Source: Erigeron canadensis (lineage: Eukaryota; Streptophyta; Magnoliopsida; Asterales; Asteraceae). From it: a stretch of 64,000 nt of DNA. Shown in pieces: positions 11,620 to 22,900 of this stretch; positions within the stretch are counted from its first letter, which is position 1; each line of letters starts with the position of its first letter. The position numbers and the translations under genes are program-made. The stretch covers positions 7,502,001 through 7,566,000 of the forward strand of contig NC_057765.1 of assembly GCF_010389155.1 (NCBI RefSeq). Direction: 5' to 3'. The notes beneath the pieces were generated by a model. The model worked only from the letters and a program-made list of their open reading frames with translations. It searched no databases and had not been told where the DNA came from.

Positions 11620-12095
11620 TGTAAGTCCCTTAAGCCACCGGATCACACGAGATTAAGTAACTAATATATAAGCGCGGAAATTCTTATATACTAGCAATCA
11701 ACACAATATATGAACACGAACACAGATATGAATAAATCGGAACCATATATTACTTCAGTAAATGCAATTACAAGTAACACACCAAGTTCGAAGTATGAAA
11801 ATATGAAAACAAAACGTCTGGAAGATTAAACCTTAAACATAAGGTTTAATCTCTATTTATACTAAAACTTACAGACTTAAACAGACCTCGAACTTCACGG
11901 ACCCAAGCCCAATCTCGACCTGGAGCTCGACCTGGTCAAAGGTCGAGGTTGACCTGGTCAATGGTTGAGTTTGACTGGTCAAAGGTCAAGGTTGACTTTA
12001 TTATACGCGAAAACTTAACGTTTATTACAAGTACATATTCAATAGACTCAAGACAAACTTCTATAATGATGTTGTCACCCGGAAATGCACTAACA
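11620..12095 (-). repeat. 5' LTR of the minus-strand element
   Basis: This 476-base LTR copy is nearly identical to 8515-9011 apart from a missing repeat unit and scattered substitutions. It ends GCACTAACA. The flanking GTTTT pairs with GTGTT at the other end. Confidence 0.85.
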
Positions 12096-12517
12096 GTTTT
12101 CCAAATAAGTTCTTTGAAATAAACTCTATGAGATTAAGTTCCCTATATAAATTCTCTAAGTACATTAAACTCTTGAATTCTCTAAAACTTATACTTTTTC
12201 AATTAAACTCTTTGGAAGTTAAACTCTCCGATATATATGACAAGTTCTTTGTTTCAGTGGTCAAAGACTAAACTTTAAGTTATCGACATTTCAAAGTGTT
12301 TCAAGTGAAATTAAGTTATTATATAGTACATAATACGACATTACACAAGACATAATGACATTTCCTAAGACACTAGTATAAGACATAGACGTGTACAAAT
12401 AAGTAAGTACTTACTGGGTGACTTGTGAACAATGTAGGATTTGTGGACAGATAGTGAGCTTGTTTCAGGTGTATCTGACAGTTCGTCATCTATGATACTT
12501 ATACTTGTCCTGCTTTC
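12096..12517. repeat. Continuation of the split AAACTCTCTG region
   Basis: AAACTCTATG, AAATTCTCTAAG and AAACTCTTTGG words continue the array interrupted at 8515. No gene is seen. Confidence 0.55.
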
Positions 12518-13337
12518 AGGTGAGTTTCGTAGCCCTCTTATTACAAATTTTGGGGTGGAAAGTAAACTTATTTTATTTCTATTTATGTTCAATATTGAGC
12601 CTGTACGTATAGAGTTACTTATGCCATATGACGTGCTTGATCTTGTTTGTATGTGTGTGATTATGTGCTTGTTGGTTGTGCTTTATTACGTGCTTATTGT
12701 GTGCATTGGAGACTTGGACTAAGGCAGGTACCGTAAGACCAGACTTTATGACTCTGGCGTGCTTATTATGTGCATTGAGGCAGGTATCGTAAGACCATAC
12801 TTTGAGTCTCTTGATTTTTGTGTGCATTGAGGCAGGTACCATAAGACTGGACTTTGAGACTTGTGACTTTGAGACTTTGAGACTTGGACTTGGAACTTGA
12901 GTACCTTGACTTATATGGTGTAACTCTGCTCATTATATATTGAACAAATACTTGTTTTGACTTAAAAGAATCGACAAAAGACTTCTTTCTTGACTAGACT
13001 TTTTGACTAAAACCTACGAACCCACCAACCTTTGTGTTGACACATTTTAGTATACTTTTCAGTTACTCAGACTAATCAGGGATAAAGACTTTTATGCTAG
13101 GACTGGACTTCGGAGATTTATACTCCATTGCTTATTGTTAGACTTAGGCTACATGCCTTGGACTATCCCGTTTATGGACTTATTGTATTAAGCTATTCTA
13201 GCATCATTATGACTTTGAACTCATGTTTTGTGAATATATTTATTATATTCTATTTCATTTAGTAGTATCTATGTAATTCCATGTCGTGCTGTACTTTTCA
13301 TGACACATCATGTTTCCGCCAACGGTGGAGTGTTACA
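12518..13337 (+). repeat. 3' portion of a Ty3/gypsy-type LTR
   Basis: The segment ends TGTTACA (13331-13337), and its reverse complement resembles the left 800 bases of the LTR at 49691-52946: both share GGCGGAA near the end, the CAGCACGACATGGAA word, GAGTTCGTAGGTTT, and a TTTGGGGTGGAAAG block. It holds three imperfect 50-60 base repeats of GAGGCAGGTACCGTAAGACC around 12720-12850. The left boundary is not determined, and the older repeat region to its left may belong to the same LTR. Confidence 0.65.
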
Positions 13338-14240
13338 CAAATGAAGCTAGTTCAACTGACAGATGCATCACTGGTTTTTCTCATAGATCTTGGGTTTGAC
13401 TCCTAGGAGTGACAAGTCTATGGGTTTTTTCCCTGAATCACCTGTAACGGCTTATGGTCTACATCTCATAGTCTGGAATACGTGCACGACTTCACCATTA
13501 TACGGTGATGTGTTCCCTGATGTCGACAACCGACTAACTGTTAAGAATGAGTAACTTTAAACTGAAAAATGTAAATACCTTTCTATGATACAATGATTTT
13601 GGAATGTAAAAAGGTACACTCACTTTCAAGGTTGCGATAGAGAGTCAGGATTTTAAAAATTTGTTTCGTCATATTGGATTGGGTTTTTATGTATTAAATA
13701 ATAAATTTTGCAATTATATGTAATAAAAACTTTAAAATATATATAAAACTTTAAATTTAAACATTACACAACTCTTCAACTTAAACATAATTGTCTAGAA
13801 ATAAAAATATATAATTCTTCAAAGTAAAAAAAAAAGTCTGACTCTATGTTGACCAGATCAACTACACGATACACCTGGTTCTTGACCGGTACATCTGAGT
13901 CTTGAACGAGTTAGCCGAGCCTTGACCAAGTTGACCTAAGTCTTGACTCCTGGATGATTTTTTGTCTAAGTTGGACAAACTTGAATCATCAACCCATCGA
14001 TTCACGATCCGATTTTGAGAAATCGACCGATATTCAGAACATTGCTCACTTTAATCTAGAGTAAATGTCACAAATTGTTTATGTGACCAGTCATTAGCTT
14101 AGGTTTGATAATCATGTTGTTGTTAATATTATTATTATTATTTATCAACGTCAAATCTAAATTATCGGTTAGTATACATTGTTACCCATCTGTCTATTTC
14201 TCATTAGATAGCTCCCGTTATGTACCCAGGCTATAGAATT
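13338..14240. other. AT-rich intergenic DNA
   Basis: No gene is supported. A TTGACC/CTTGACC-rich patch lies near 13850-13960; otherwise the sequence is AT-rich and unremarkable. Confidence 0.5.
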
Positions 14241-15070
14241 GTAAATGAACGAAATATTTCAATAAATTGTTCATGAACCGTTTGATGGAACGTTTGTTCA
14301 TCTAGTTTAATGAACAAGTATGAACACAAAAATTTATTCGTTTAATTACTAAACGAAGGAACATGAACATATGTCTGGTTCATTCATTTTAATATATTCA
14401 TGAATGTTCAATATATTTTCATGAACGTTCATTCGTATGTCATGAATATTTGTTGTTCGTTCGTGACCATTTGTTCATGTAAATATAAATTTGTTTTAGC
14501 TATACTATGTATATTAAATAAGGAAAAAGTGAATATGGAAATGTTATGCATCCAACTTAGGTGAAAAATCCATAACATACTAATTTTTTAATATTTTGTT
14601 TAAATATTTGGGCCTCCATGTTTTTTATGTTTTAAAAATGATATGTAAGTTTTTCACCCAAATTGAATGCATAACATCCTCATATTCCCCTCCCCATTAA
14701 ATAAATATCTAATCATCAATCCTTAAATCATGTATGTTGGAAACGAAATTTTTTTTATATCAACCTCTTTTTACTAAACGAACATTTAAAATTAAAATCA
14801 TAATTAGAAATTTTTGATTTTTCGGTAAAAGAATTTAGGTGATGAATATTTGTAAAATAGAATTTGAATTCTAACTTATAACTATATGTTTGTTTATTAG
14901 TATTCATCTGTGTTCGATTGTTCGTTTGTGTTCGTTTATTTAAGGTTCATGAACACAAATGAACGAATATGAACTTAACTTTATATTCGTTTATTGATTT
15001 ATGAAATGTTTGTTAGTTGAGTTAAACGAACAAACATGATGAAGGTCTTATTCGTATTTGTTGAGTTCTT
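14241..15070. mobile_element. GTTCATGAAC-rich MITE-like repeat
   Basis: Both ends are built from GTTCGTTTG/TGAACGAA and GTTCATGAAC words in opposing orientation (14241-14480 and 14890-15070) around an AT-rich centre. This is the layout of a non-autonomous hAT-type repeat. Exact termini and target duplication were not resolved. Confidence 0.45.
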
Positions 15071-16380
15071 TTTAAATGCCTACCTGTCTATGTTTTATGT
15101 GTGTTTATGTGCGGGTACCTGTTAAATTAGCATTTTGTCTTCTCTCCCTGGCTAGTTATCACAAATCGTCCCAATTTTTGCCATTTTTCTCTCAAATCGT
15201 CTCTATGACAATTGAAAAGATTAAAATATATTCTTAAATTTATTTAGTTGCCATATTTTTTGAAAACTTAATGGGTATAAAAATTAAAATGATATAAATG
15301 GATCTTGTAAACTACTCTATTAATCTTAATTGGATATTTATAAAAAGTGAATTACTTTTTTTTTTTTTGGCATTTCGCTATTTTATATGATATTTTTTAA
15401 TACTTATACATAACTTGGAATAATGAATATATAAACACAAAAAGTTTTAAACAACGATGCTTCTAACAAAGACAAAATCTGACGTGCACACAAGTTATAA
15501 CTAAAATTGCAAGTAGATTGGATAGAGTATTCTTTACTATATATAAACTAAAATATGAAATTGCAAGAAGAGGTTGAGTGAATGTGCATGCTGAATGCAA
15601 GGTATAATATCTACTGGATTATATGAATTCCCATTTTGAAACTACAATTCTTTTTGTCAAGTTTCTTGATTGTCTTTTTCTAACCCTTTTATGTCATATA
15701 ACTTACACGCAGAATTATACAGTATGAAGCATAGTTTGCATATTGTAATCCATCATTTTCTTTTCTGTTTTCTATATATTACTATAAACAACTCCAAATA
15801 TGGTACTATATTTATAGTTATTATAAGATTAATTAAGTAAGCCCTATTTCTTTTTAACTAAATAAAATTAACACGTAATAACTTAATCATTCAGTTAAAT
15901 TTCATGTTTTTTTATTTAATAAACAAAAATAACCGTCAATTATCTATTTTTTACTTAATGCATACGGACATTATTTATCCATTCAACAAGAAGTAAACAT
16001 TAAACATTCAATGCCTTTTTTTTTTATAAGTTTTGGGCCTCAATATTTTGAAGGTGTATGAAAAAGCTATGATATAAATAATATTACGTTTATTATGAAG
16101 ATATAAAGACTGTTTACAGGATAAGAAAAGACGTCAAACAAACCTTAGACATGTGGCTCTATCAACCAATTATTGGTTTTTATAAGTAAAGAAGGTCTTC
16201 AGTCAAGTTATTTTCTTAATTTGATTCAAGTCTAGAAAATCTTGACTTTTAAATACGAGCAAATATCAAAAGTCAAGATATAAATATCATCTTTGAATTT
16301 TATTTTTACTTTTGATTAGTCAAAATTACCTGGTATTAGGAATAACTTCGGAAAATCTCTTCTCGTATAACTATAACTAA
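15071..16380. other. AT-rich intergenic DNA
   Basis: No coding region, RNA gene or clear transposon end is seen. Poly-T and poly-A runs occur at 15356-15369 and 16017-16025. Confidence 0.5.
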
Positions 16381-16925
16381 GGGTGAGTACGGTTCGGTTT
16401 TTGACTAAAACCGAAACCGAACCGTTATAATTCGGTTTTTGAAAATTAAAACCATTGGGTTTCGGTTTTAGTCGGTTTTTAACCACTTGTGGTTTACGTC
16501 AAATTGAGATTAAAGTTTATAAGTTTATACCCTATAATTACACCATAATTAATTTCAACAAGATTTCAAAACAATATTAGTAGCAATAACACTACAACAA
16601 TGACAACAAATCAATAAAAGTAAATTGTACAAACTTTAAACAAATTTTATATATAACTATTTATATGTTTTACGCGTTGTATAATTATACAACTATTAAC
16701 GCAAATCAATTTTGTTGTATATTTTCACTTAAAACATATAAATGATATTATTATATACACCTAAGTTTCAAATATATTAACAAATTTAGCAAAAATTAAT
16801 AATAAAATGATATAAATATAAAATAAAGTAAAAAATATATATTTTTTGTTAAATTCGGTTTTTCATTAAAAACTAAAATCAATTTTTGGTTTTTTCGATT
16901 TTATCATTTCAGTTTTGGTTTTCAT
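16381..16925. mobile_element. MITE-like repeat, GGGTGAGTACGGTTCGGTTT family
   Basis: It begins GGGTGAGTACGGTTCGGTTT and contains repeated AAACCGAAACCG / CGGTTTTT words at both ends around an AT-rich core. The repeat at 28286-28752 belongs to the same family in reverse orientation, since its right end reads CCGAACCGTACTCC. The right edge is approximate. It lies immediately upstream of the inferred 5'UTR of the Pumilio gene and could influence its promoter. Confidence 0.6.
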
Positions 16926-16980
16926 ATGGTTTTTATATATCAATCATCAAGTCCTATCGGCCTACCCTACTTGATTTTCA

Positions 16981-17262
16981 ACTCTCTTTTCTTCTCTCTC
17001 TCTGTCTCTCTCTTTGATCACTCTTCATCATCATCACCATCATATTCAAACACCTACTTAACAGAATTTAGGGTTTCAAGTACACTTTTGTTGATTCAGC
17101 TGTTTTACACATAACCCAGGTGACAATTGGTTTCTTTCAACATTCAACAAAAAAAAAAAAAAGAAGGATAATATCTTTAAGCTTACAATTATAGTTGTCA
17201 TAAGTTGAAGCTCTATTTTCAGTACCCTTTTGTGAATTCAGCTGTTTTACACATAACCCAGG
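16981..17262 (+). other. Putative 5'UTR exon of the Pumilio gene, tandemly duplicated
   Basis: A CT-rich leader (CTCTCTCTGTCTC near 16995) and TTTAGGGTTT are followed by CTGTTTTACACATAACCCAG|GTGACA, with the donor at 17120. About 142 bases on, a near-copy ends ACACATAACCCAG|GTGAGC, with the donor at 17263. Both look like exon-donor junctions. I infer that this is the first, non-coding exon of the gene starting at 19329, spliced over a 2 kb leader intron to the acceptor at TATTTTCAG (19267). No transcript evidence is available. Confidence 0.5.
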
Positions 17263-19267
17263 TGAGCATATTATTTCTTTTACTGTTTCTTTCAAACTTC
17301 ACCAAAAAAGGTAATATCTTTAAGCTTATATTGCATTTTTATTCTTTATCCCTTTTTTCTTGGTTAAATATATTGCATGTATTTCATATGGGTTTATGCT
17401 AATTTGAAAAAATTTGAAGTTGGTAAGTGTTAGAAACTTGTTTTGATTGATAAAGTTTGTATCTTTTGGTTTTCTTGTTAAGGTAGGACTGTAAGTGTTT
17501 TGGTTAACTTAAAAAGAAAGCATGGTTTTACACTTTTGTATATGAGTTGACTTTATTATTATTAGCTCAAATTTTTTTTTTTTTTTGTTATTTAACATTC
17601 TAAGAAAGTAAAATGAATTGAAATGAAACAAGTTGATAAATCATTAGTGAAGTTAAATTTGGTACTTGTTTCTTTGTGGGATAATTAAAGTCAACTAAGG
17701 AAAAAATAGTACTCGTATTTTTTATGATCTTAACAAAGTTTCATGTGTGTGGTGGGTTTTTTTTTGTTTGTTAGTGAATTGCAATTGATGAGAGCTGATT
17801 GTAACATGGTTCTGAATGTTTGTGATAGTCGTCACAGTTTCAAACCATTTACTTATGAATGGCCCAGTTCATGTTGGTTTTAAAAATTACAGTTAGTTAA
17901 AAAGGGAAAGGGACAAATGGTCGAAACTCTACTGACTTGCGCGTTTTCGATGTGTTTAAACTCCTAAATCATTTTATTTACTTAATTAGAGGAGAAGTAT
18001 CATGTAATTGTAGTTGACACAATTTTTAAACAGTTATTAATCTCGAATAACTAGTGTCCAATATCAACCTGTCTCATTTTTTGACCCATACCAAACTACC
18101 TATTTTGACCTGTTTGGTGAGGCTCATTTTGTATGCAATTTGTAAATCTATTCCATATTACCATTGGGTTATGTATCTGATGTGTTATTTACAGCTTATG
18201 ATATATAATCATGAAATTTGTTGTTGCTTCTTATTTGTGTCCTCTCTCTATCTTATGAAAGTTGCTACATTTGACTTACGAAATTGTCTAGAGAATAAGA
18301 AAAAAAAATATCTACATTATGACTTGATGTTCAAAAAGCTTCGCCTAGTTATGCTCTAAGTCATTCGTTTTTGACTGGTGACACCCGAATGTACAGTTTT
18401 AAACGGCAATGTAGACACACGGTAAGTCGCTAACCAAATTATGTCTAGTGATTGTACTCTGTATCTGACTACTTAAGCAAGTCTCGTGTAGTCCTGTATA
18501 CAAATAAAGTAAAAACATCTCAAACATTATAATTCAATTCTATCGATCAATTTTATGAAGACAATAATTGTATAGTTGAAAACATATAGCACAAAACATT
18601 AGCATAGAAAAAATGAACTTCTTTTTGTCCTTATTGAAATATATACATAATGTCGTAAGCATTGTCACAAAAGATTTACTTGTGATGTGTCTTACTGTCT
18701 TAAAAGGGTAAGTCTTGCTTCTTATCAAGCCACATGGTGTAAAGGGGTACGACACTTTTGTTGTGTGACTCAGGTTAATGATAAGTGCTCAAGTGAACAA
18801 ATAAATTGAAAAGGAGTAACTTCATAAGATTGAAATAAGGCTACTTGTAGGGGTTGTCTGCATAATATTGTCTGAATGCGTCTATATGTCCATTAAGAGG
18901 CCGCCTCAGTTACACTTTCCTATTAAGGATTGTAGATATGTATATTTGTGAATAATAGTTAAGAAGACTAATTATACAAATAGTTTATAGTTAGTTTTGC
19001 TTTGTATGTAAGTCAACTATGGCTTGATTTCCAATTAATAAAAATGGAATTTTCCATAAATTCTCTCTAATCCCCTGTCATTTTTCTATAATTTGTTAAG
19101 GTTTGGGTTGATGATGTCCTCAACTATTTATAGGAAACCACCGCCTAAACAGATGATGTCGATCAATTTGATCCAATGGCTACGTTTGATTCTCCGAATA
19201 GATAATCTGCTGCATAAAATATTTCTTTTACAAAACTTGGCTTATAATTCATGAGTTCTATTTTCAG
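17263..19267 (+). other. Inferred leader intron of the Pumilio gene
   Basis: This 2 kb AT-rich stretch lies between the donor at 17263 and the acceptor TTTTCAG at 19261-19267. It holds no supported gene; the frames at 18054-18359 (+) and 18540-18755 (-) are AT-rich and featureless. A leader intron is common in plant regulatory genes and would fit, but is inferred. Confidence 0.4.
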
Positions 19268-19272
19268 CTAAA

Positions 19273-19296
19273 ATGAAGAACCTTTGGATGTTATAA
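19273..19296 (+). promoter_or_regulatory. Short upstream ORF in the Pumilio leader
   Basis: ATG-AAG-AAC-CTT-TGG-ATG-TTA-TAA encodes M-K-N-L-W-M-L. It ends 32 bases before the main ATG. It lies in the leader if splicing occurs at 19267/19268, and could damp translation of the main frame. Confidence 0.45.
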
Positions 19297-19328
19297 CACC
19301 AAGTTGCTAAGATATTCTTGGGGTCAAA

Positions 19329-19869
19329 ATGGCGACTGAAAGCCCGATTCGAATAATTAAAGCAAGCGGAAATTGGGGATCTAATAATATGGGAATTGAG
19401 GATTCAGGATTGTTAAAGGGGCAAAGATTTCAGGGAAAAAAGAGTAGTTTACCTCCCAATAGAAGTGGAAGTGCACCTCCAAGCATTGAAGGCTCATTTG
19501 CAGCCATTGAAAACCTCATGTTTAGGCAAAACTATACTACTTATGCTAGTTTAGCAAGCCCTGATAATGCTGCGGGTATTTCTGAGTCTGAAGAGCAACT
19601 TCGGGCCAATCCATCTTATTTTGAGTACTACTGGGCCCATGTTAATATGAATCCAAGGCTCCCTCCACCACTAATATCTGGCGAAAATCGGAATCTTTTC
19701 CGAAGTGTAAGAGGTGCCGGAAATAATAGGAGATTGGCATCTTTTGATGATTCTTTTAGCAGCTCTTTGCGGTTGGATCACAGTAATCTTTCTACTCATA
19801 AGGAAGAATCCGATGATGATAGATCGCCGAAACAGGTCTGTTATTTTTTTGTGAAGATTCTGAAAAAGG

Positions 19870-19900
<31 letters not shown>

Positions 19901-22900
19901 TCAGGGGTTTCCATGTTTGTTAAAGTTTAAGGGGGTGTTTGGAAGTCTTGGAGAATCAAAATATGAATATTTTATTATATTAATCCATGATTACTTGGGC
20001 AGTTCAAAAAATATCTGAAATCATTAGTCTTATAATCACCTTTTGCCAAACATGCAAATCTGATCATTATGATATCTCATGGTGATGATAAGTTTAAAAG
20101 CACATCGAAATGCTCCTTAAGTAGAGGTGCAAATGGTTGGCCACAGGTAGGGCTGGGTTGACCCCACCGCATTTGCAGTCTTCTGGCCACAGATAAGTTT
20201 AAAAGTACGATTAGAAGAATTATACTACAAAGTTTATGCGTTAGAAAATATAACTCGAGTACTGTTCGTCTAGTTTGACTAATTCAATCTGTTTGACCTG
20301 TTACATTATTAGCAAGTTTTTTTCATATTTCATGGATGACCAGTTGGACTAAAACTCCACCCCATGAATACTCAAAATGGATCAAAGTTTTCTTGTATTA
20401 ACATACTAGAGGCTACTTGTATAAATTACACACATACATTATAGATACAAATCTTATATTTCCAAACAGGAAGATCTTCCTCAAGCTCCGACACTTGTAT
20501 ATAATCAATCTGGCCCATTTGGACATGAACGGAATGAGGATGTGGATGACCATGATGACTATAACCCCACAACCACTACCATTTCAAGCTCATCATCCAT
20601 TGATGGTAAAGGGAGCAATCTGGTAGCTAGCCCACCTGCGAACCAAAATGTAAATAGTTATTCAGAAAACAATGTTTCTATCAGTGGTGTTATGGATGCC
20701 GACGTTTCTGGTATAAGAAATCAGTTAGTTACCCTTAACATATCCAACTTTTCAAAATTAGAAAATGAAAGAAATCAAAGAAACCCATACCCTGTTCATG
20801 CTGGCCGCCCTCTAATTGTTTCACTGCCTCAAACCTATGTCGGCATGAATCAGTTTTTTCCAAATCCCACCAACTTATCTTCAGAGGTACAACCGCTATT
20901 GCAGTCTTCTGGTTTCACCCCACCGCATTATGCTACAGGACCAACATATATGACTCCTGCGTCCCACTTTTTCCCCAATATGATGCCAACCAATTATTTG
21001 CCACAACATTTTCACAATTTCTATGCTTACAGCCCGTCACCTATAACACCATTTGCAACTGAATATCCTCCTAACAGTCCTTTCCCTACACCTTTTAGCA
21101 ATGCCTCTCCAAGTTTTAGCGGTCAAGGTCAAAATCCCGGAGTCGACTTTCAACATTTTAACAATGTCTATGGGCATCCTGGGTTACCCTTTCTTGGGGA
21201 AGAGCCGAAATTGCAATCTTTAGGAGGTGTGGGGCATATTAATATGAAATCAAGAAGGGTGGATGCCACAAGTCCACACTATTTCAGGATCCCGAGAAAT
21301 ATGGATTTCTTGCAATTTCCAACGTCACCTTTTGCTAGCCCGCTAATGCCAGGGTCTCCAATAGGTGGGGGTAGCTACCCTGCTATGATAAATGAAGGTG
21401 TGTATGGTGGATGGAAAGGTTATAGTGGAAATCATGGTATTAGTGATCCAAAAACGTATTCATTTCTTGAAGAGTTGAAATCGGGTAAAGGTCGCAGGTT
21501 AGAGCTGCCAGACATTTATGGACACATCATTGAATTCAGGCAAGTTCTTTGTACATTATAACATCACACTAGCAGTAGGAGAATCTGGGTAAGGGGTGGG
21601 GTGTCTGAATTGGTTGGTTAATGCTTAAATATGTGTTGAGGTGGAAACAGAAAATTTTTAGTTCGGTTCAGTCCACAAATTTTCTGGAGTTTCCTTTATG
21701 CTATAACACGCCAAATTATTACAAGGATAATCTGGTGTTGTATATCAAGATGTTAATATGAGGCTGATAGCCTGTAACCTATTAAGGTGCACTTTGGGTT
21801 TATTTCAACCAATTTAACCCATTCGGTGCGTTTTTCCTAGTAATTTCTATTTGACACCTTTAACCCAAAAAAGAAAAAAAAAACATGTGCAGTGTTGATC
21901 AACATGGAAGTCGCTTTATTCAACAGAAGTTGGAAATTTGTAGCAAGGAGGAGAAGGAATCTGTATTTAAAGAAGTCCTTCCTCATGCTTCCAGACTAAT
22001 TACTGATGTTTTCGGAAATTATGTCATCCAGAAGGTGCGATGATACAGCTTGTAGCGTTGTATACTTTATTTCTTGAATCTTGTATTACATGGAATGCAT
22101 ACTAATCCTACTATGAAAATTTCAGTGGTTAGCTTGGCCCACAGATTAGAGTATATGTCCACGAGTCCAAATGTCTAAAAATACACTTCAATAACAATAA
22201 ACATAGAAAACCGTGTGGACCCAAATCAGTGAGTGTAGCTTTTTTATTTTAGGGATCAAAATAGTCGGTTTTGAAGAAGGTGAGAAGTTATATCAAGAAA
22301 ACTGGTTATTAAGATACACATATACCTATCAATATTTCTAGCTTAAATCAGCTAATTCTTCAACTCTCGATAGTCACATCTGCTTATCAACACCCAGACT
22401 CCCTATCAGTATGAGTTTCTTATTGTAATGTTGCATCAAATGTTAGTATAAGAACTCCCCTGACAGCCTTTTTACAAGACCTCTGAAAATAATGATGCTT
22501 TGACTTTTGATATTCAAAAAAGGGAAGATGTGGCTTAATTATTGTATTTGGTTTATCTAGTTTTTTGAGTACGGAAATGCCGAGCAGAGAAGGCAGCTTG
22601 GAAACCAGCTTGAAGGTCAGATATTGTCTTTAAGTCTGCAGATGTACGGTTGCCGTGTAATCCAAAAGGTATATCGGTATTGTTCTTGAGGCTGTCTATC
22701 TTTGAAAAATTTTCTATCCTACTGGGATGACTGCATCTAGAGGTGAATTTCTCTGCAGCTATGGGCATGGGTCGATTTGAGTTTAATTTTTCTCTCTTAA
22801 CATGTCTAACAAGTAAAAATATTGGACTTGGCCAAATTAAAATGGGTTGAATGGGTCAAACATGCGGAAAGCCCTCCAAGTATATAGTGATACTTAACAC

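Larger units (their letters stand above)
8515..12095 (-). mobile_element. Non-autonomous LTR retroelement with three LTR copies
   Basis: Copies of a TG...CA-bounded LTR lie at 8515-9011, 11158-about 11463 (truncated) and 11620-12095. Next to the left LTR is GACTCCCCCTT, the complement of an AAGGGGGAGTC polypurine tract. Next to the second and third LTRs is the complement of a TGATATCAGAGCC / TGGTATTAGAGCC primer site (initiator-Met tRNA type). The element is therefore inserted on the minus strand. The flanks are GTGTT (8510-8514) and GTTTT (12096-12100), a five-base target duplication with one mismatch. The 2.1 kb interior has no gag or pol, so mobilisation would need proteins from another element. 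Confidence 0.88.

Noticed and set aside
8515..12095. A CRISPR-like reading of the GGTCGAG array
   Set aside because: Repeat units vary in length and are not separated by unique spacers, and the host is a plant; it is a minisatellite.
12441..12842. Overlapping frames on both strands
   Set aside because: They lie in the LTR segment with GAGGCAGGTACCG repeats; the repeats make open frames by chance.
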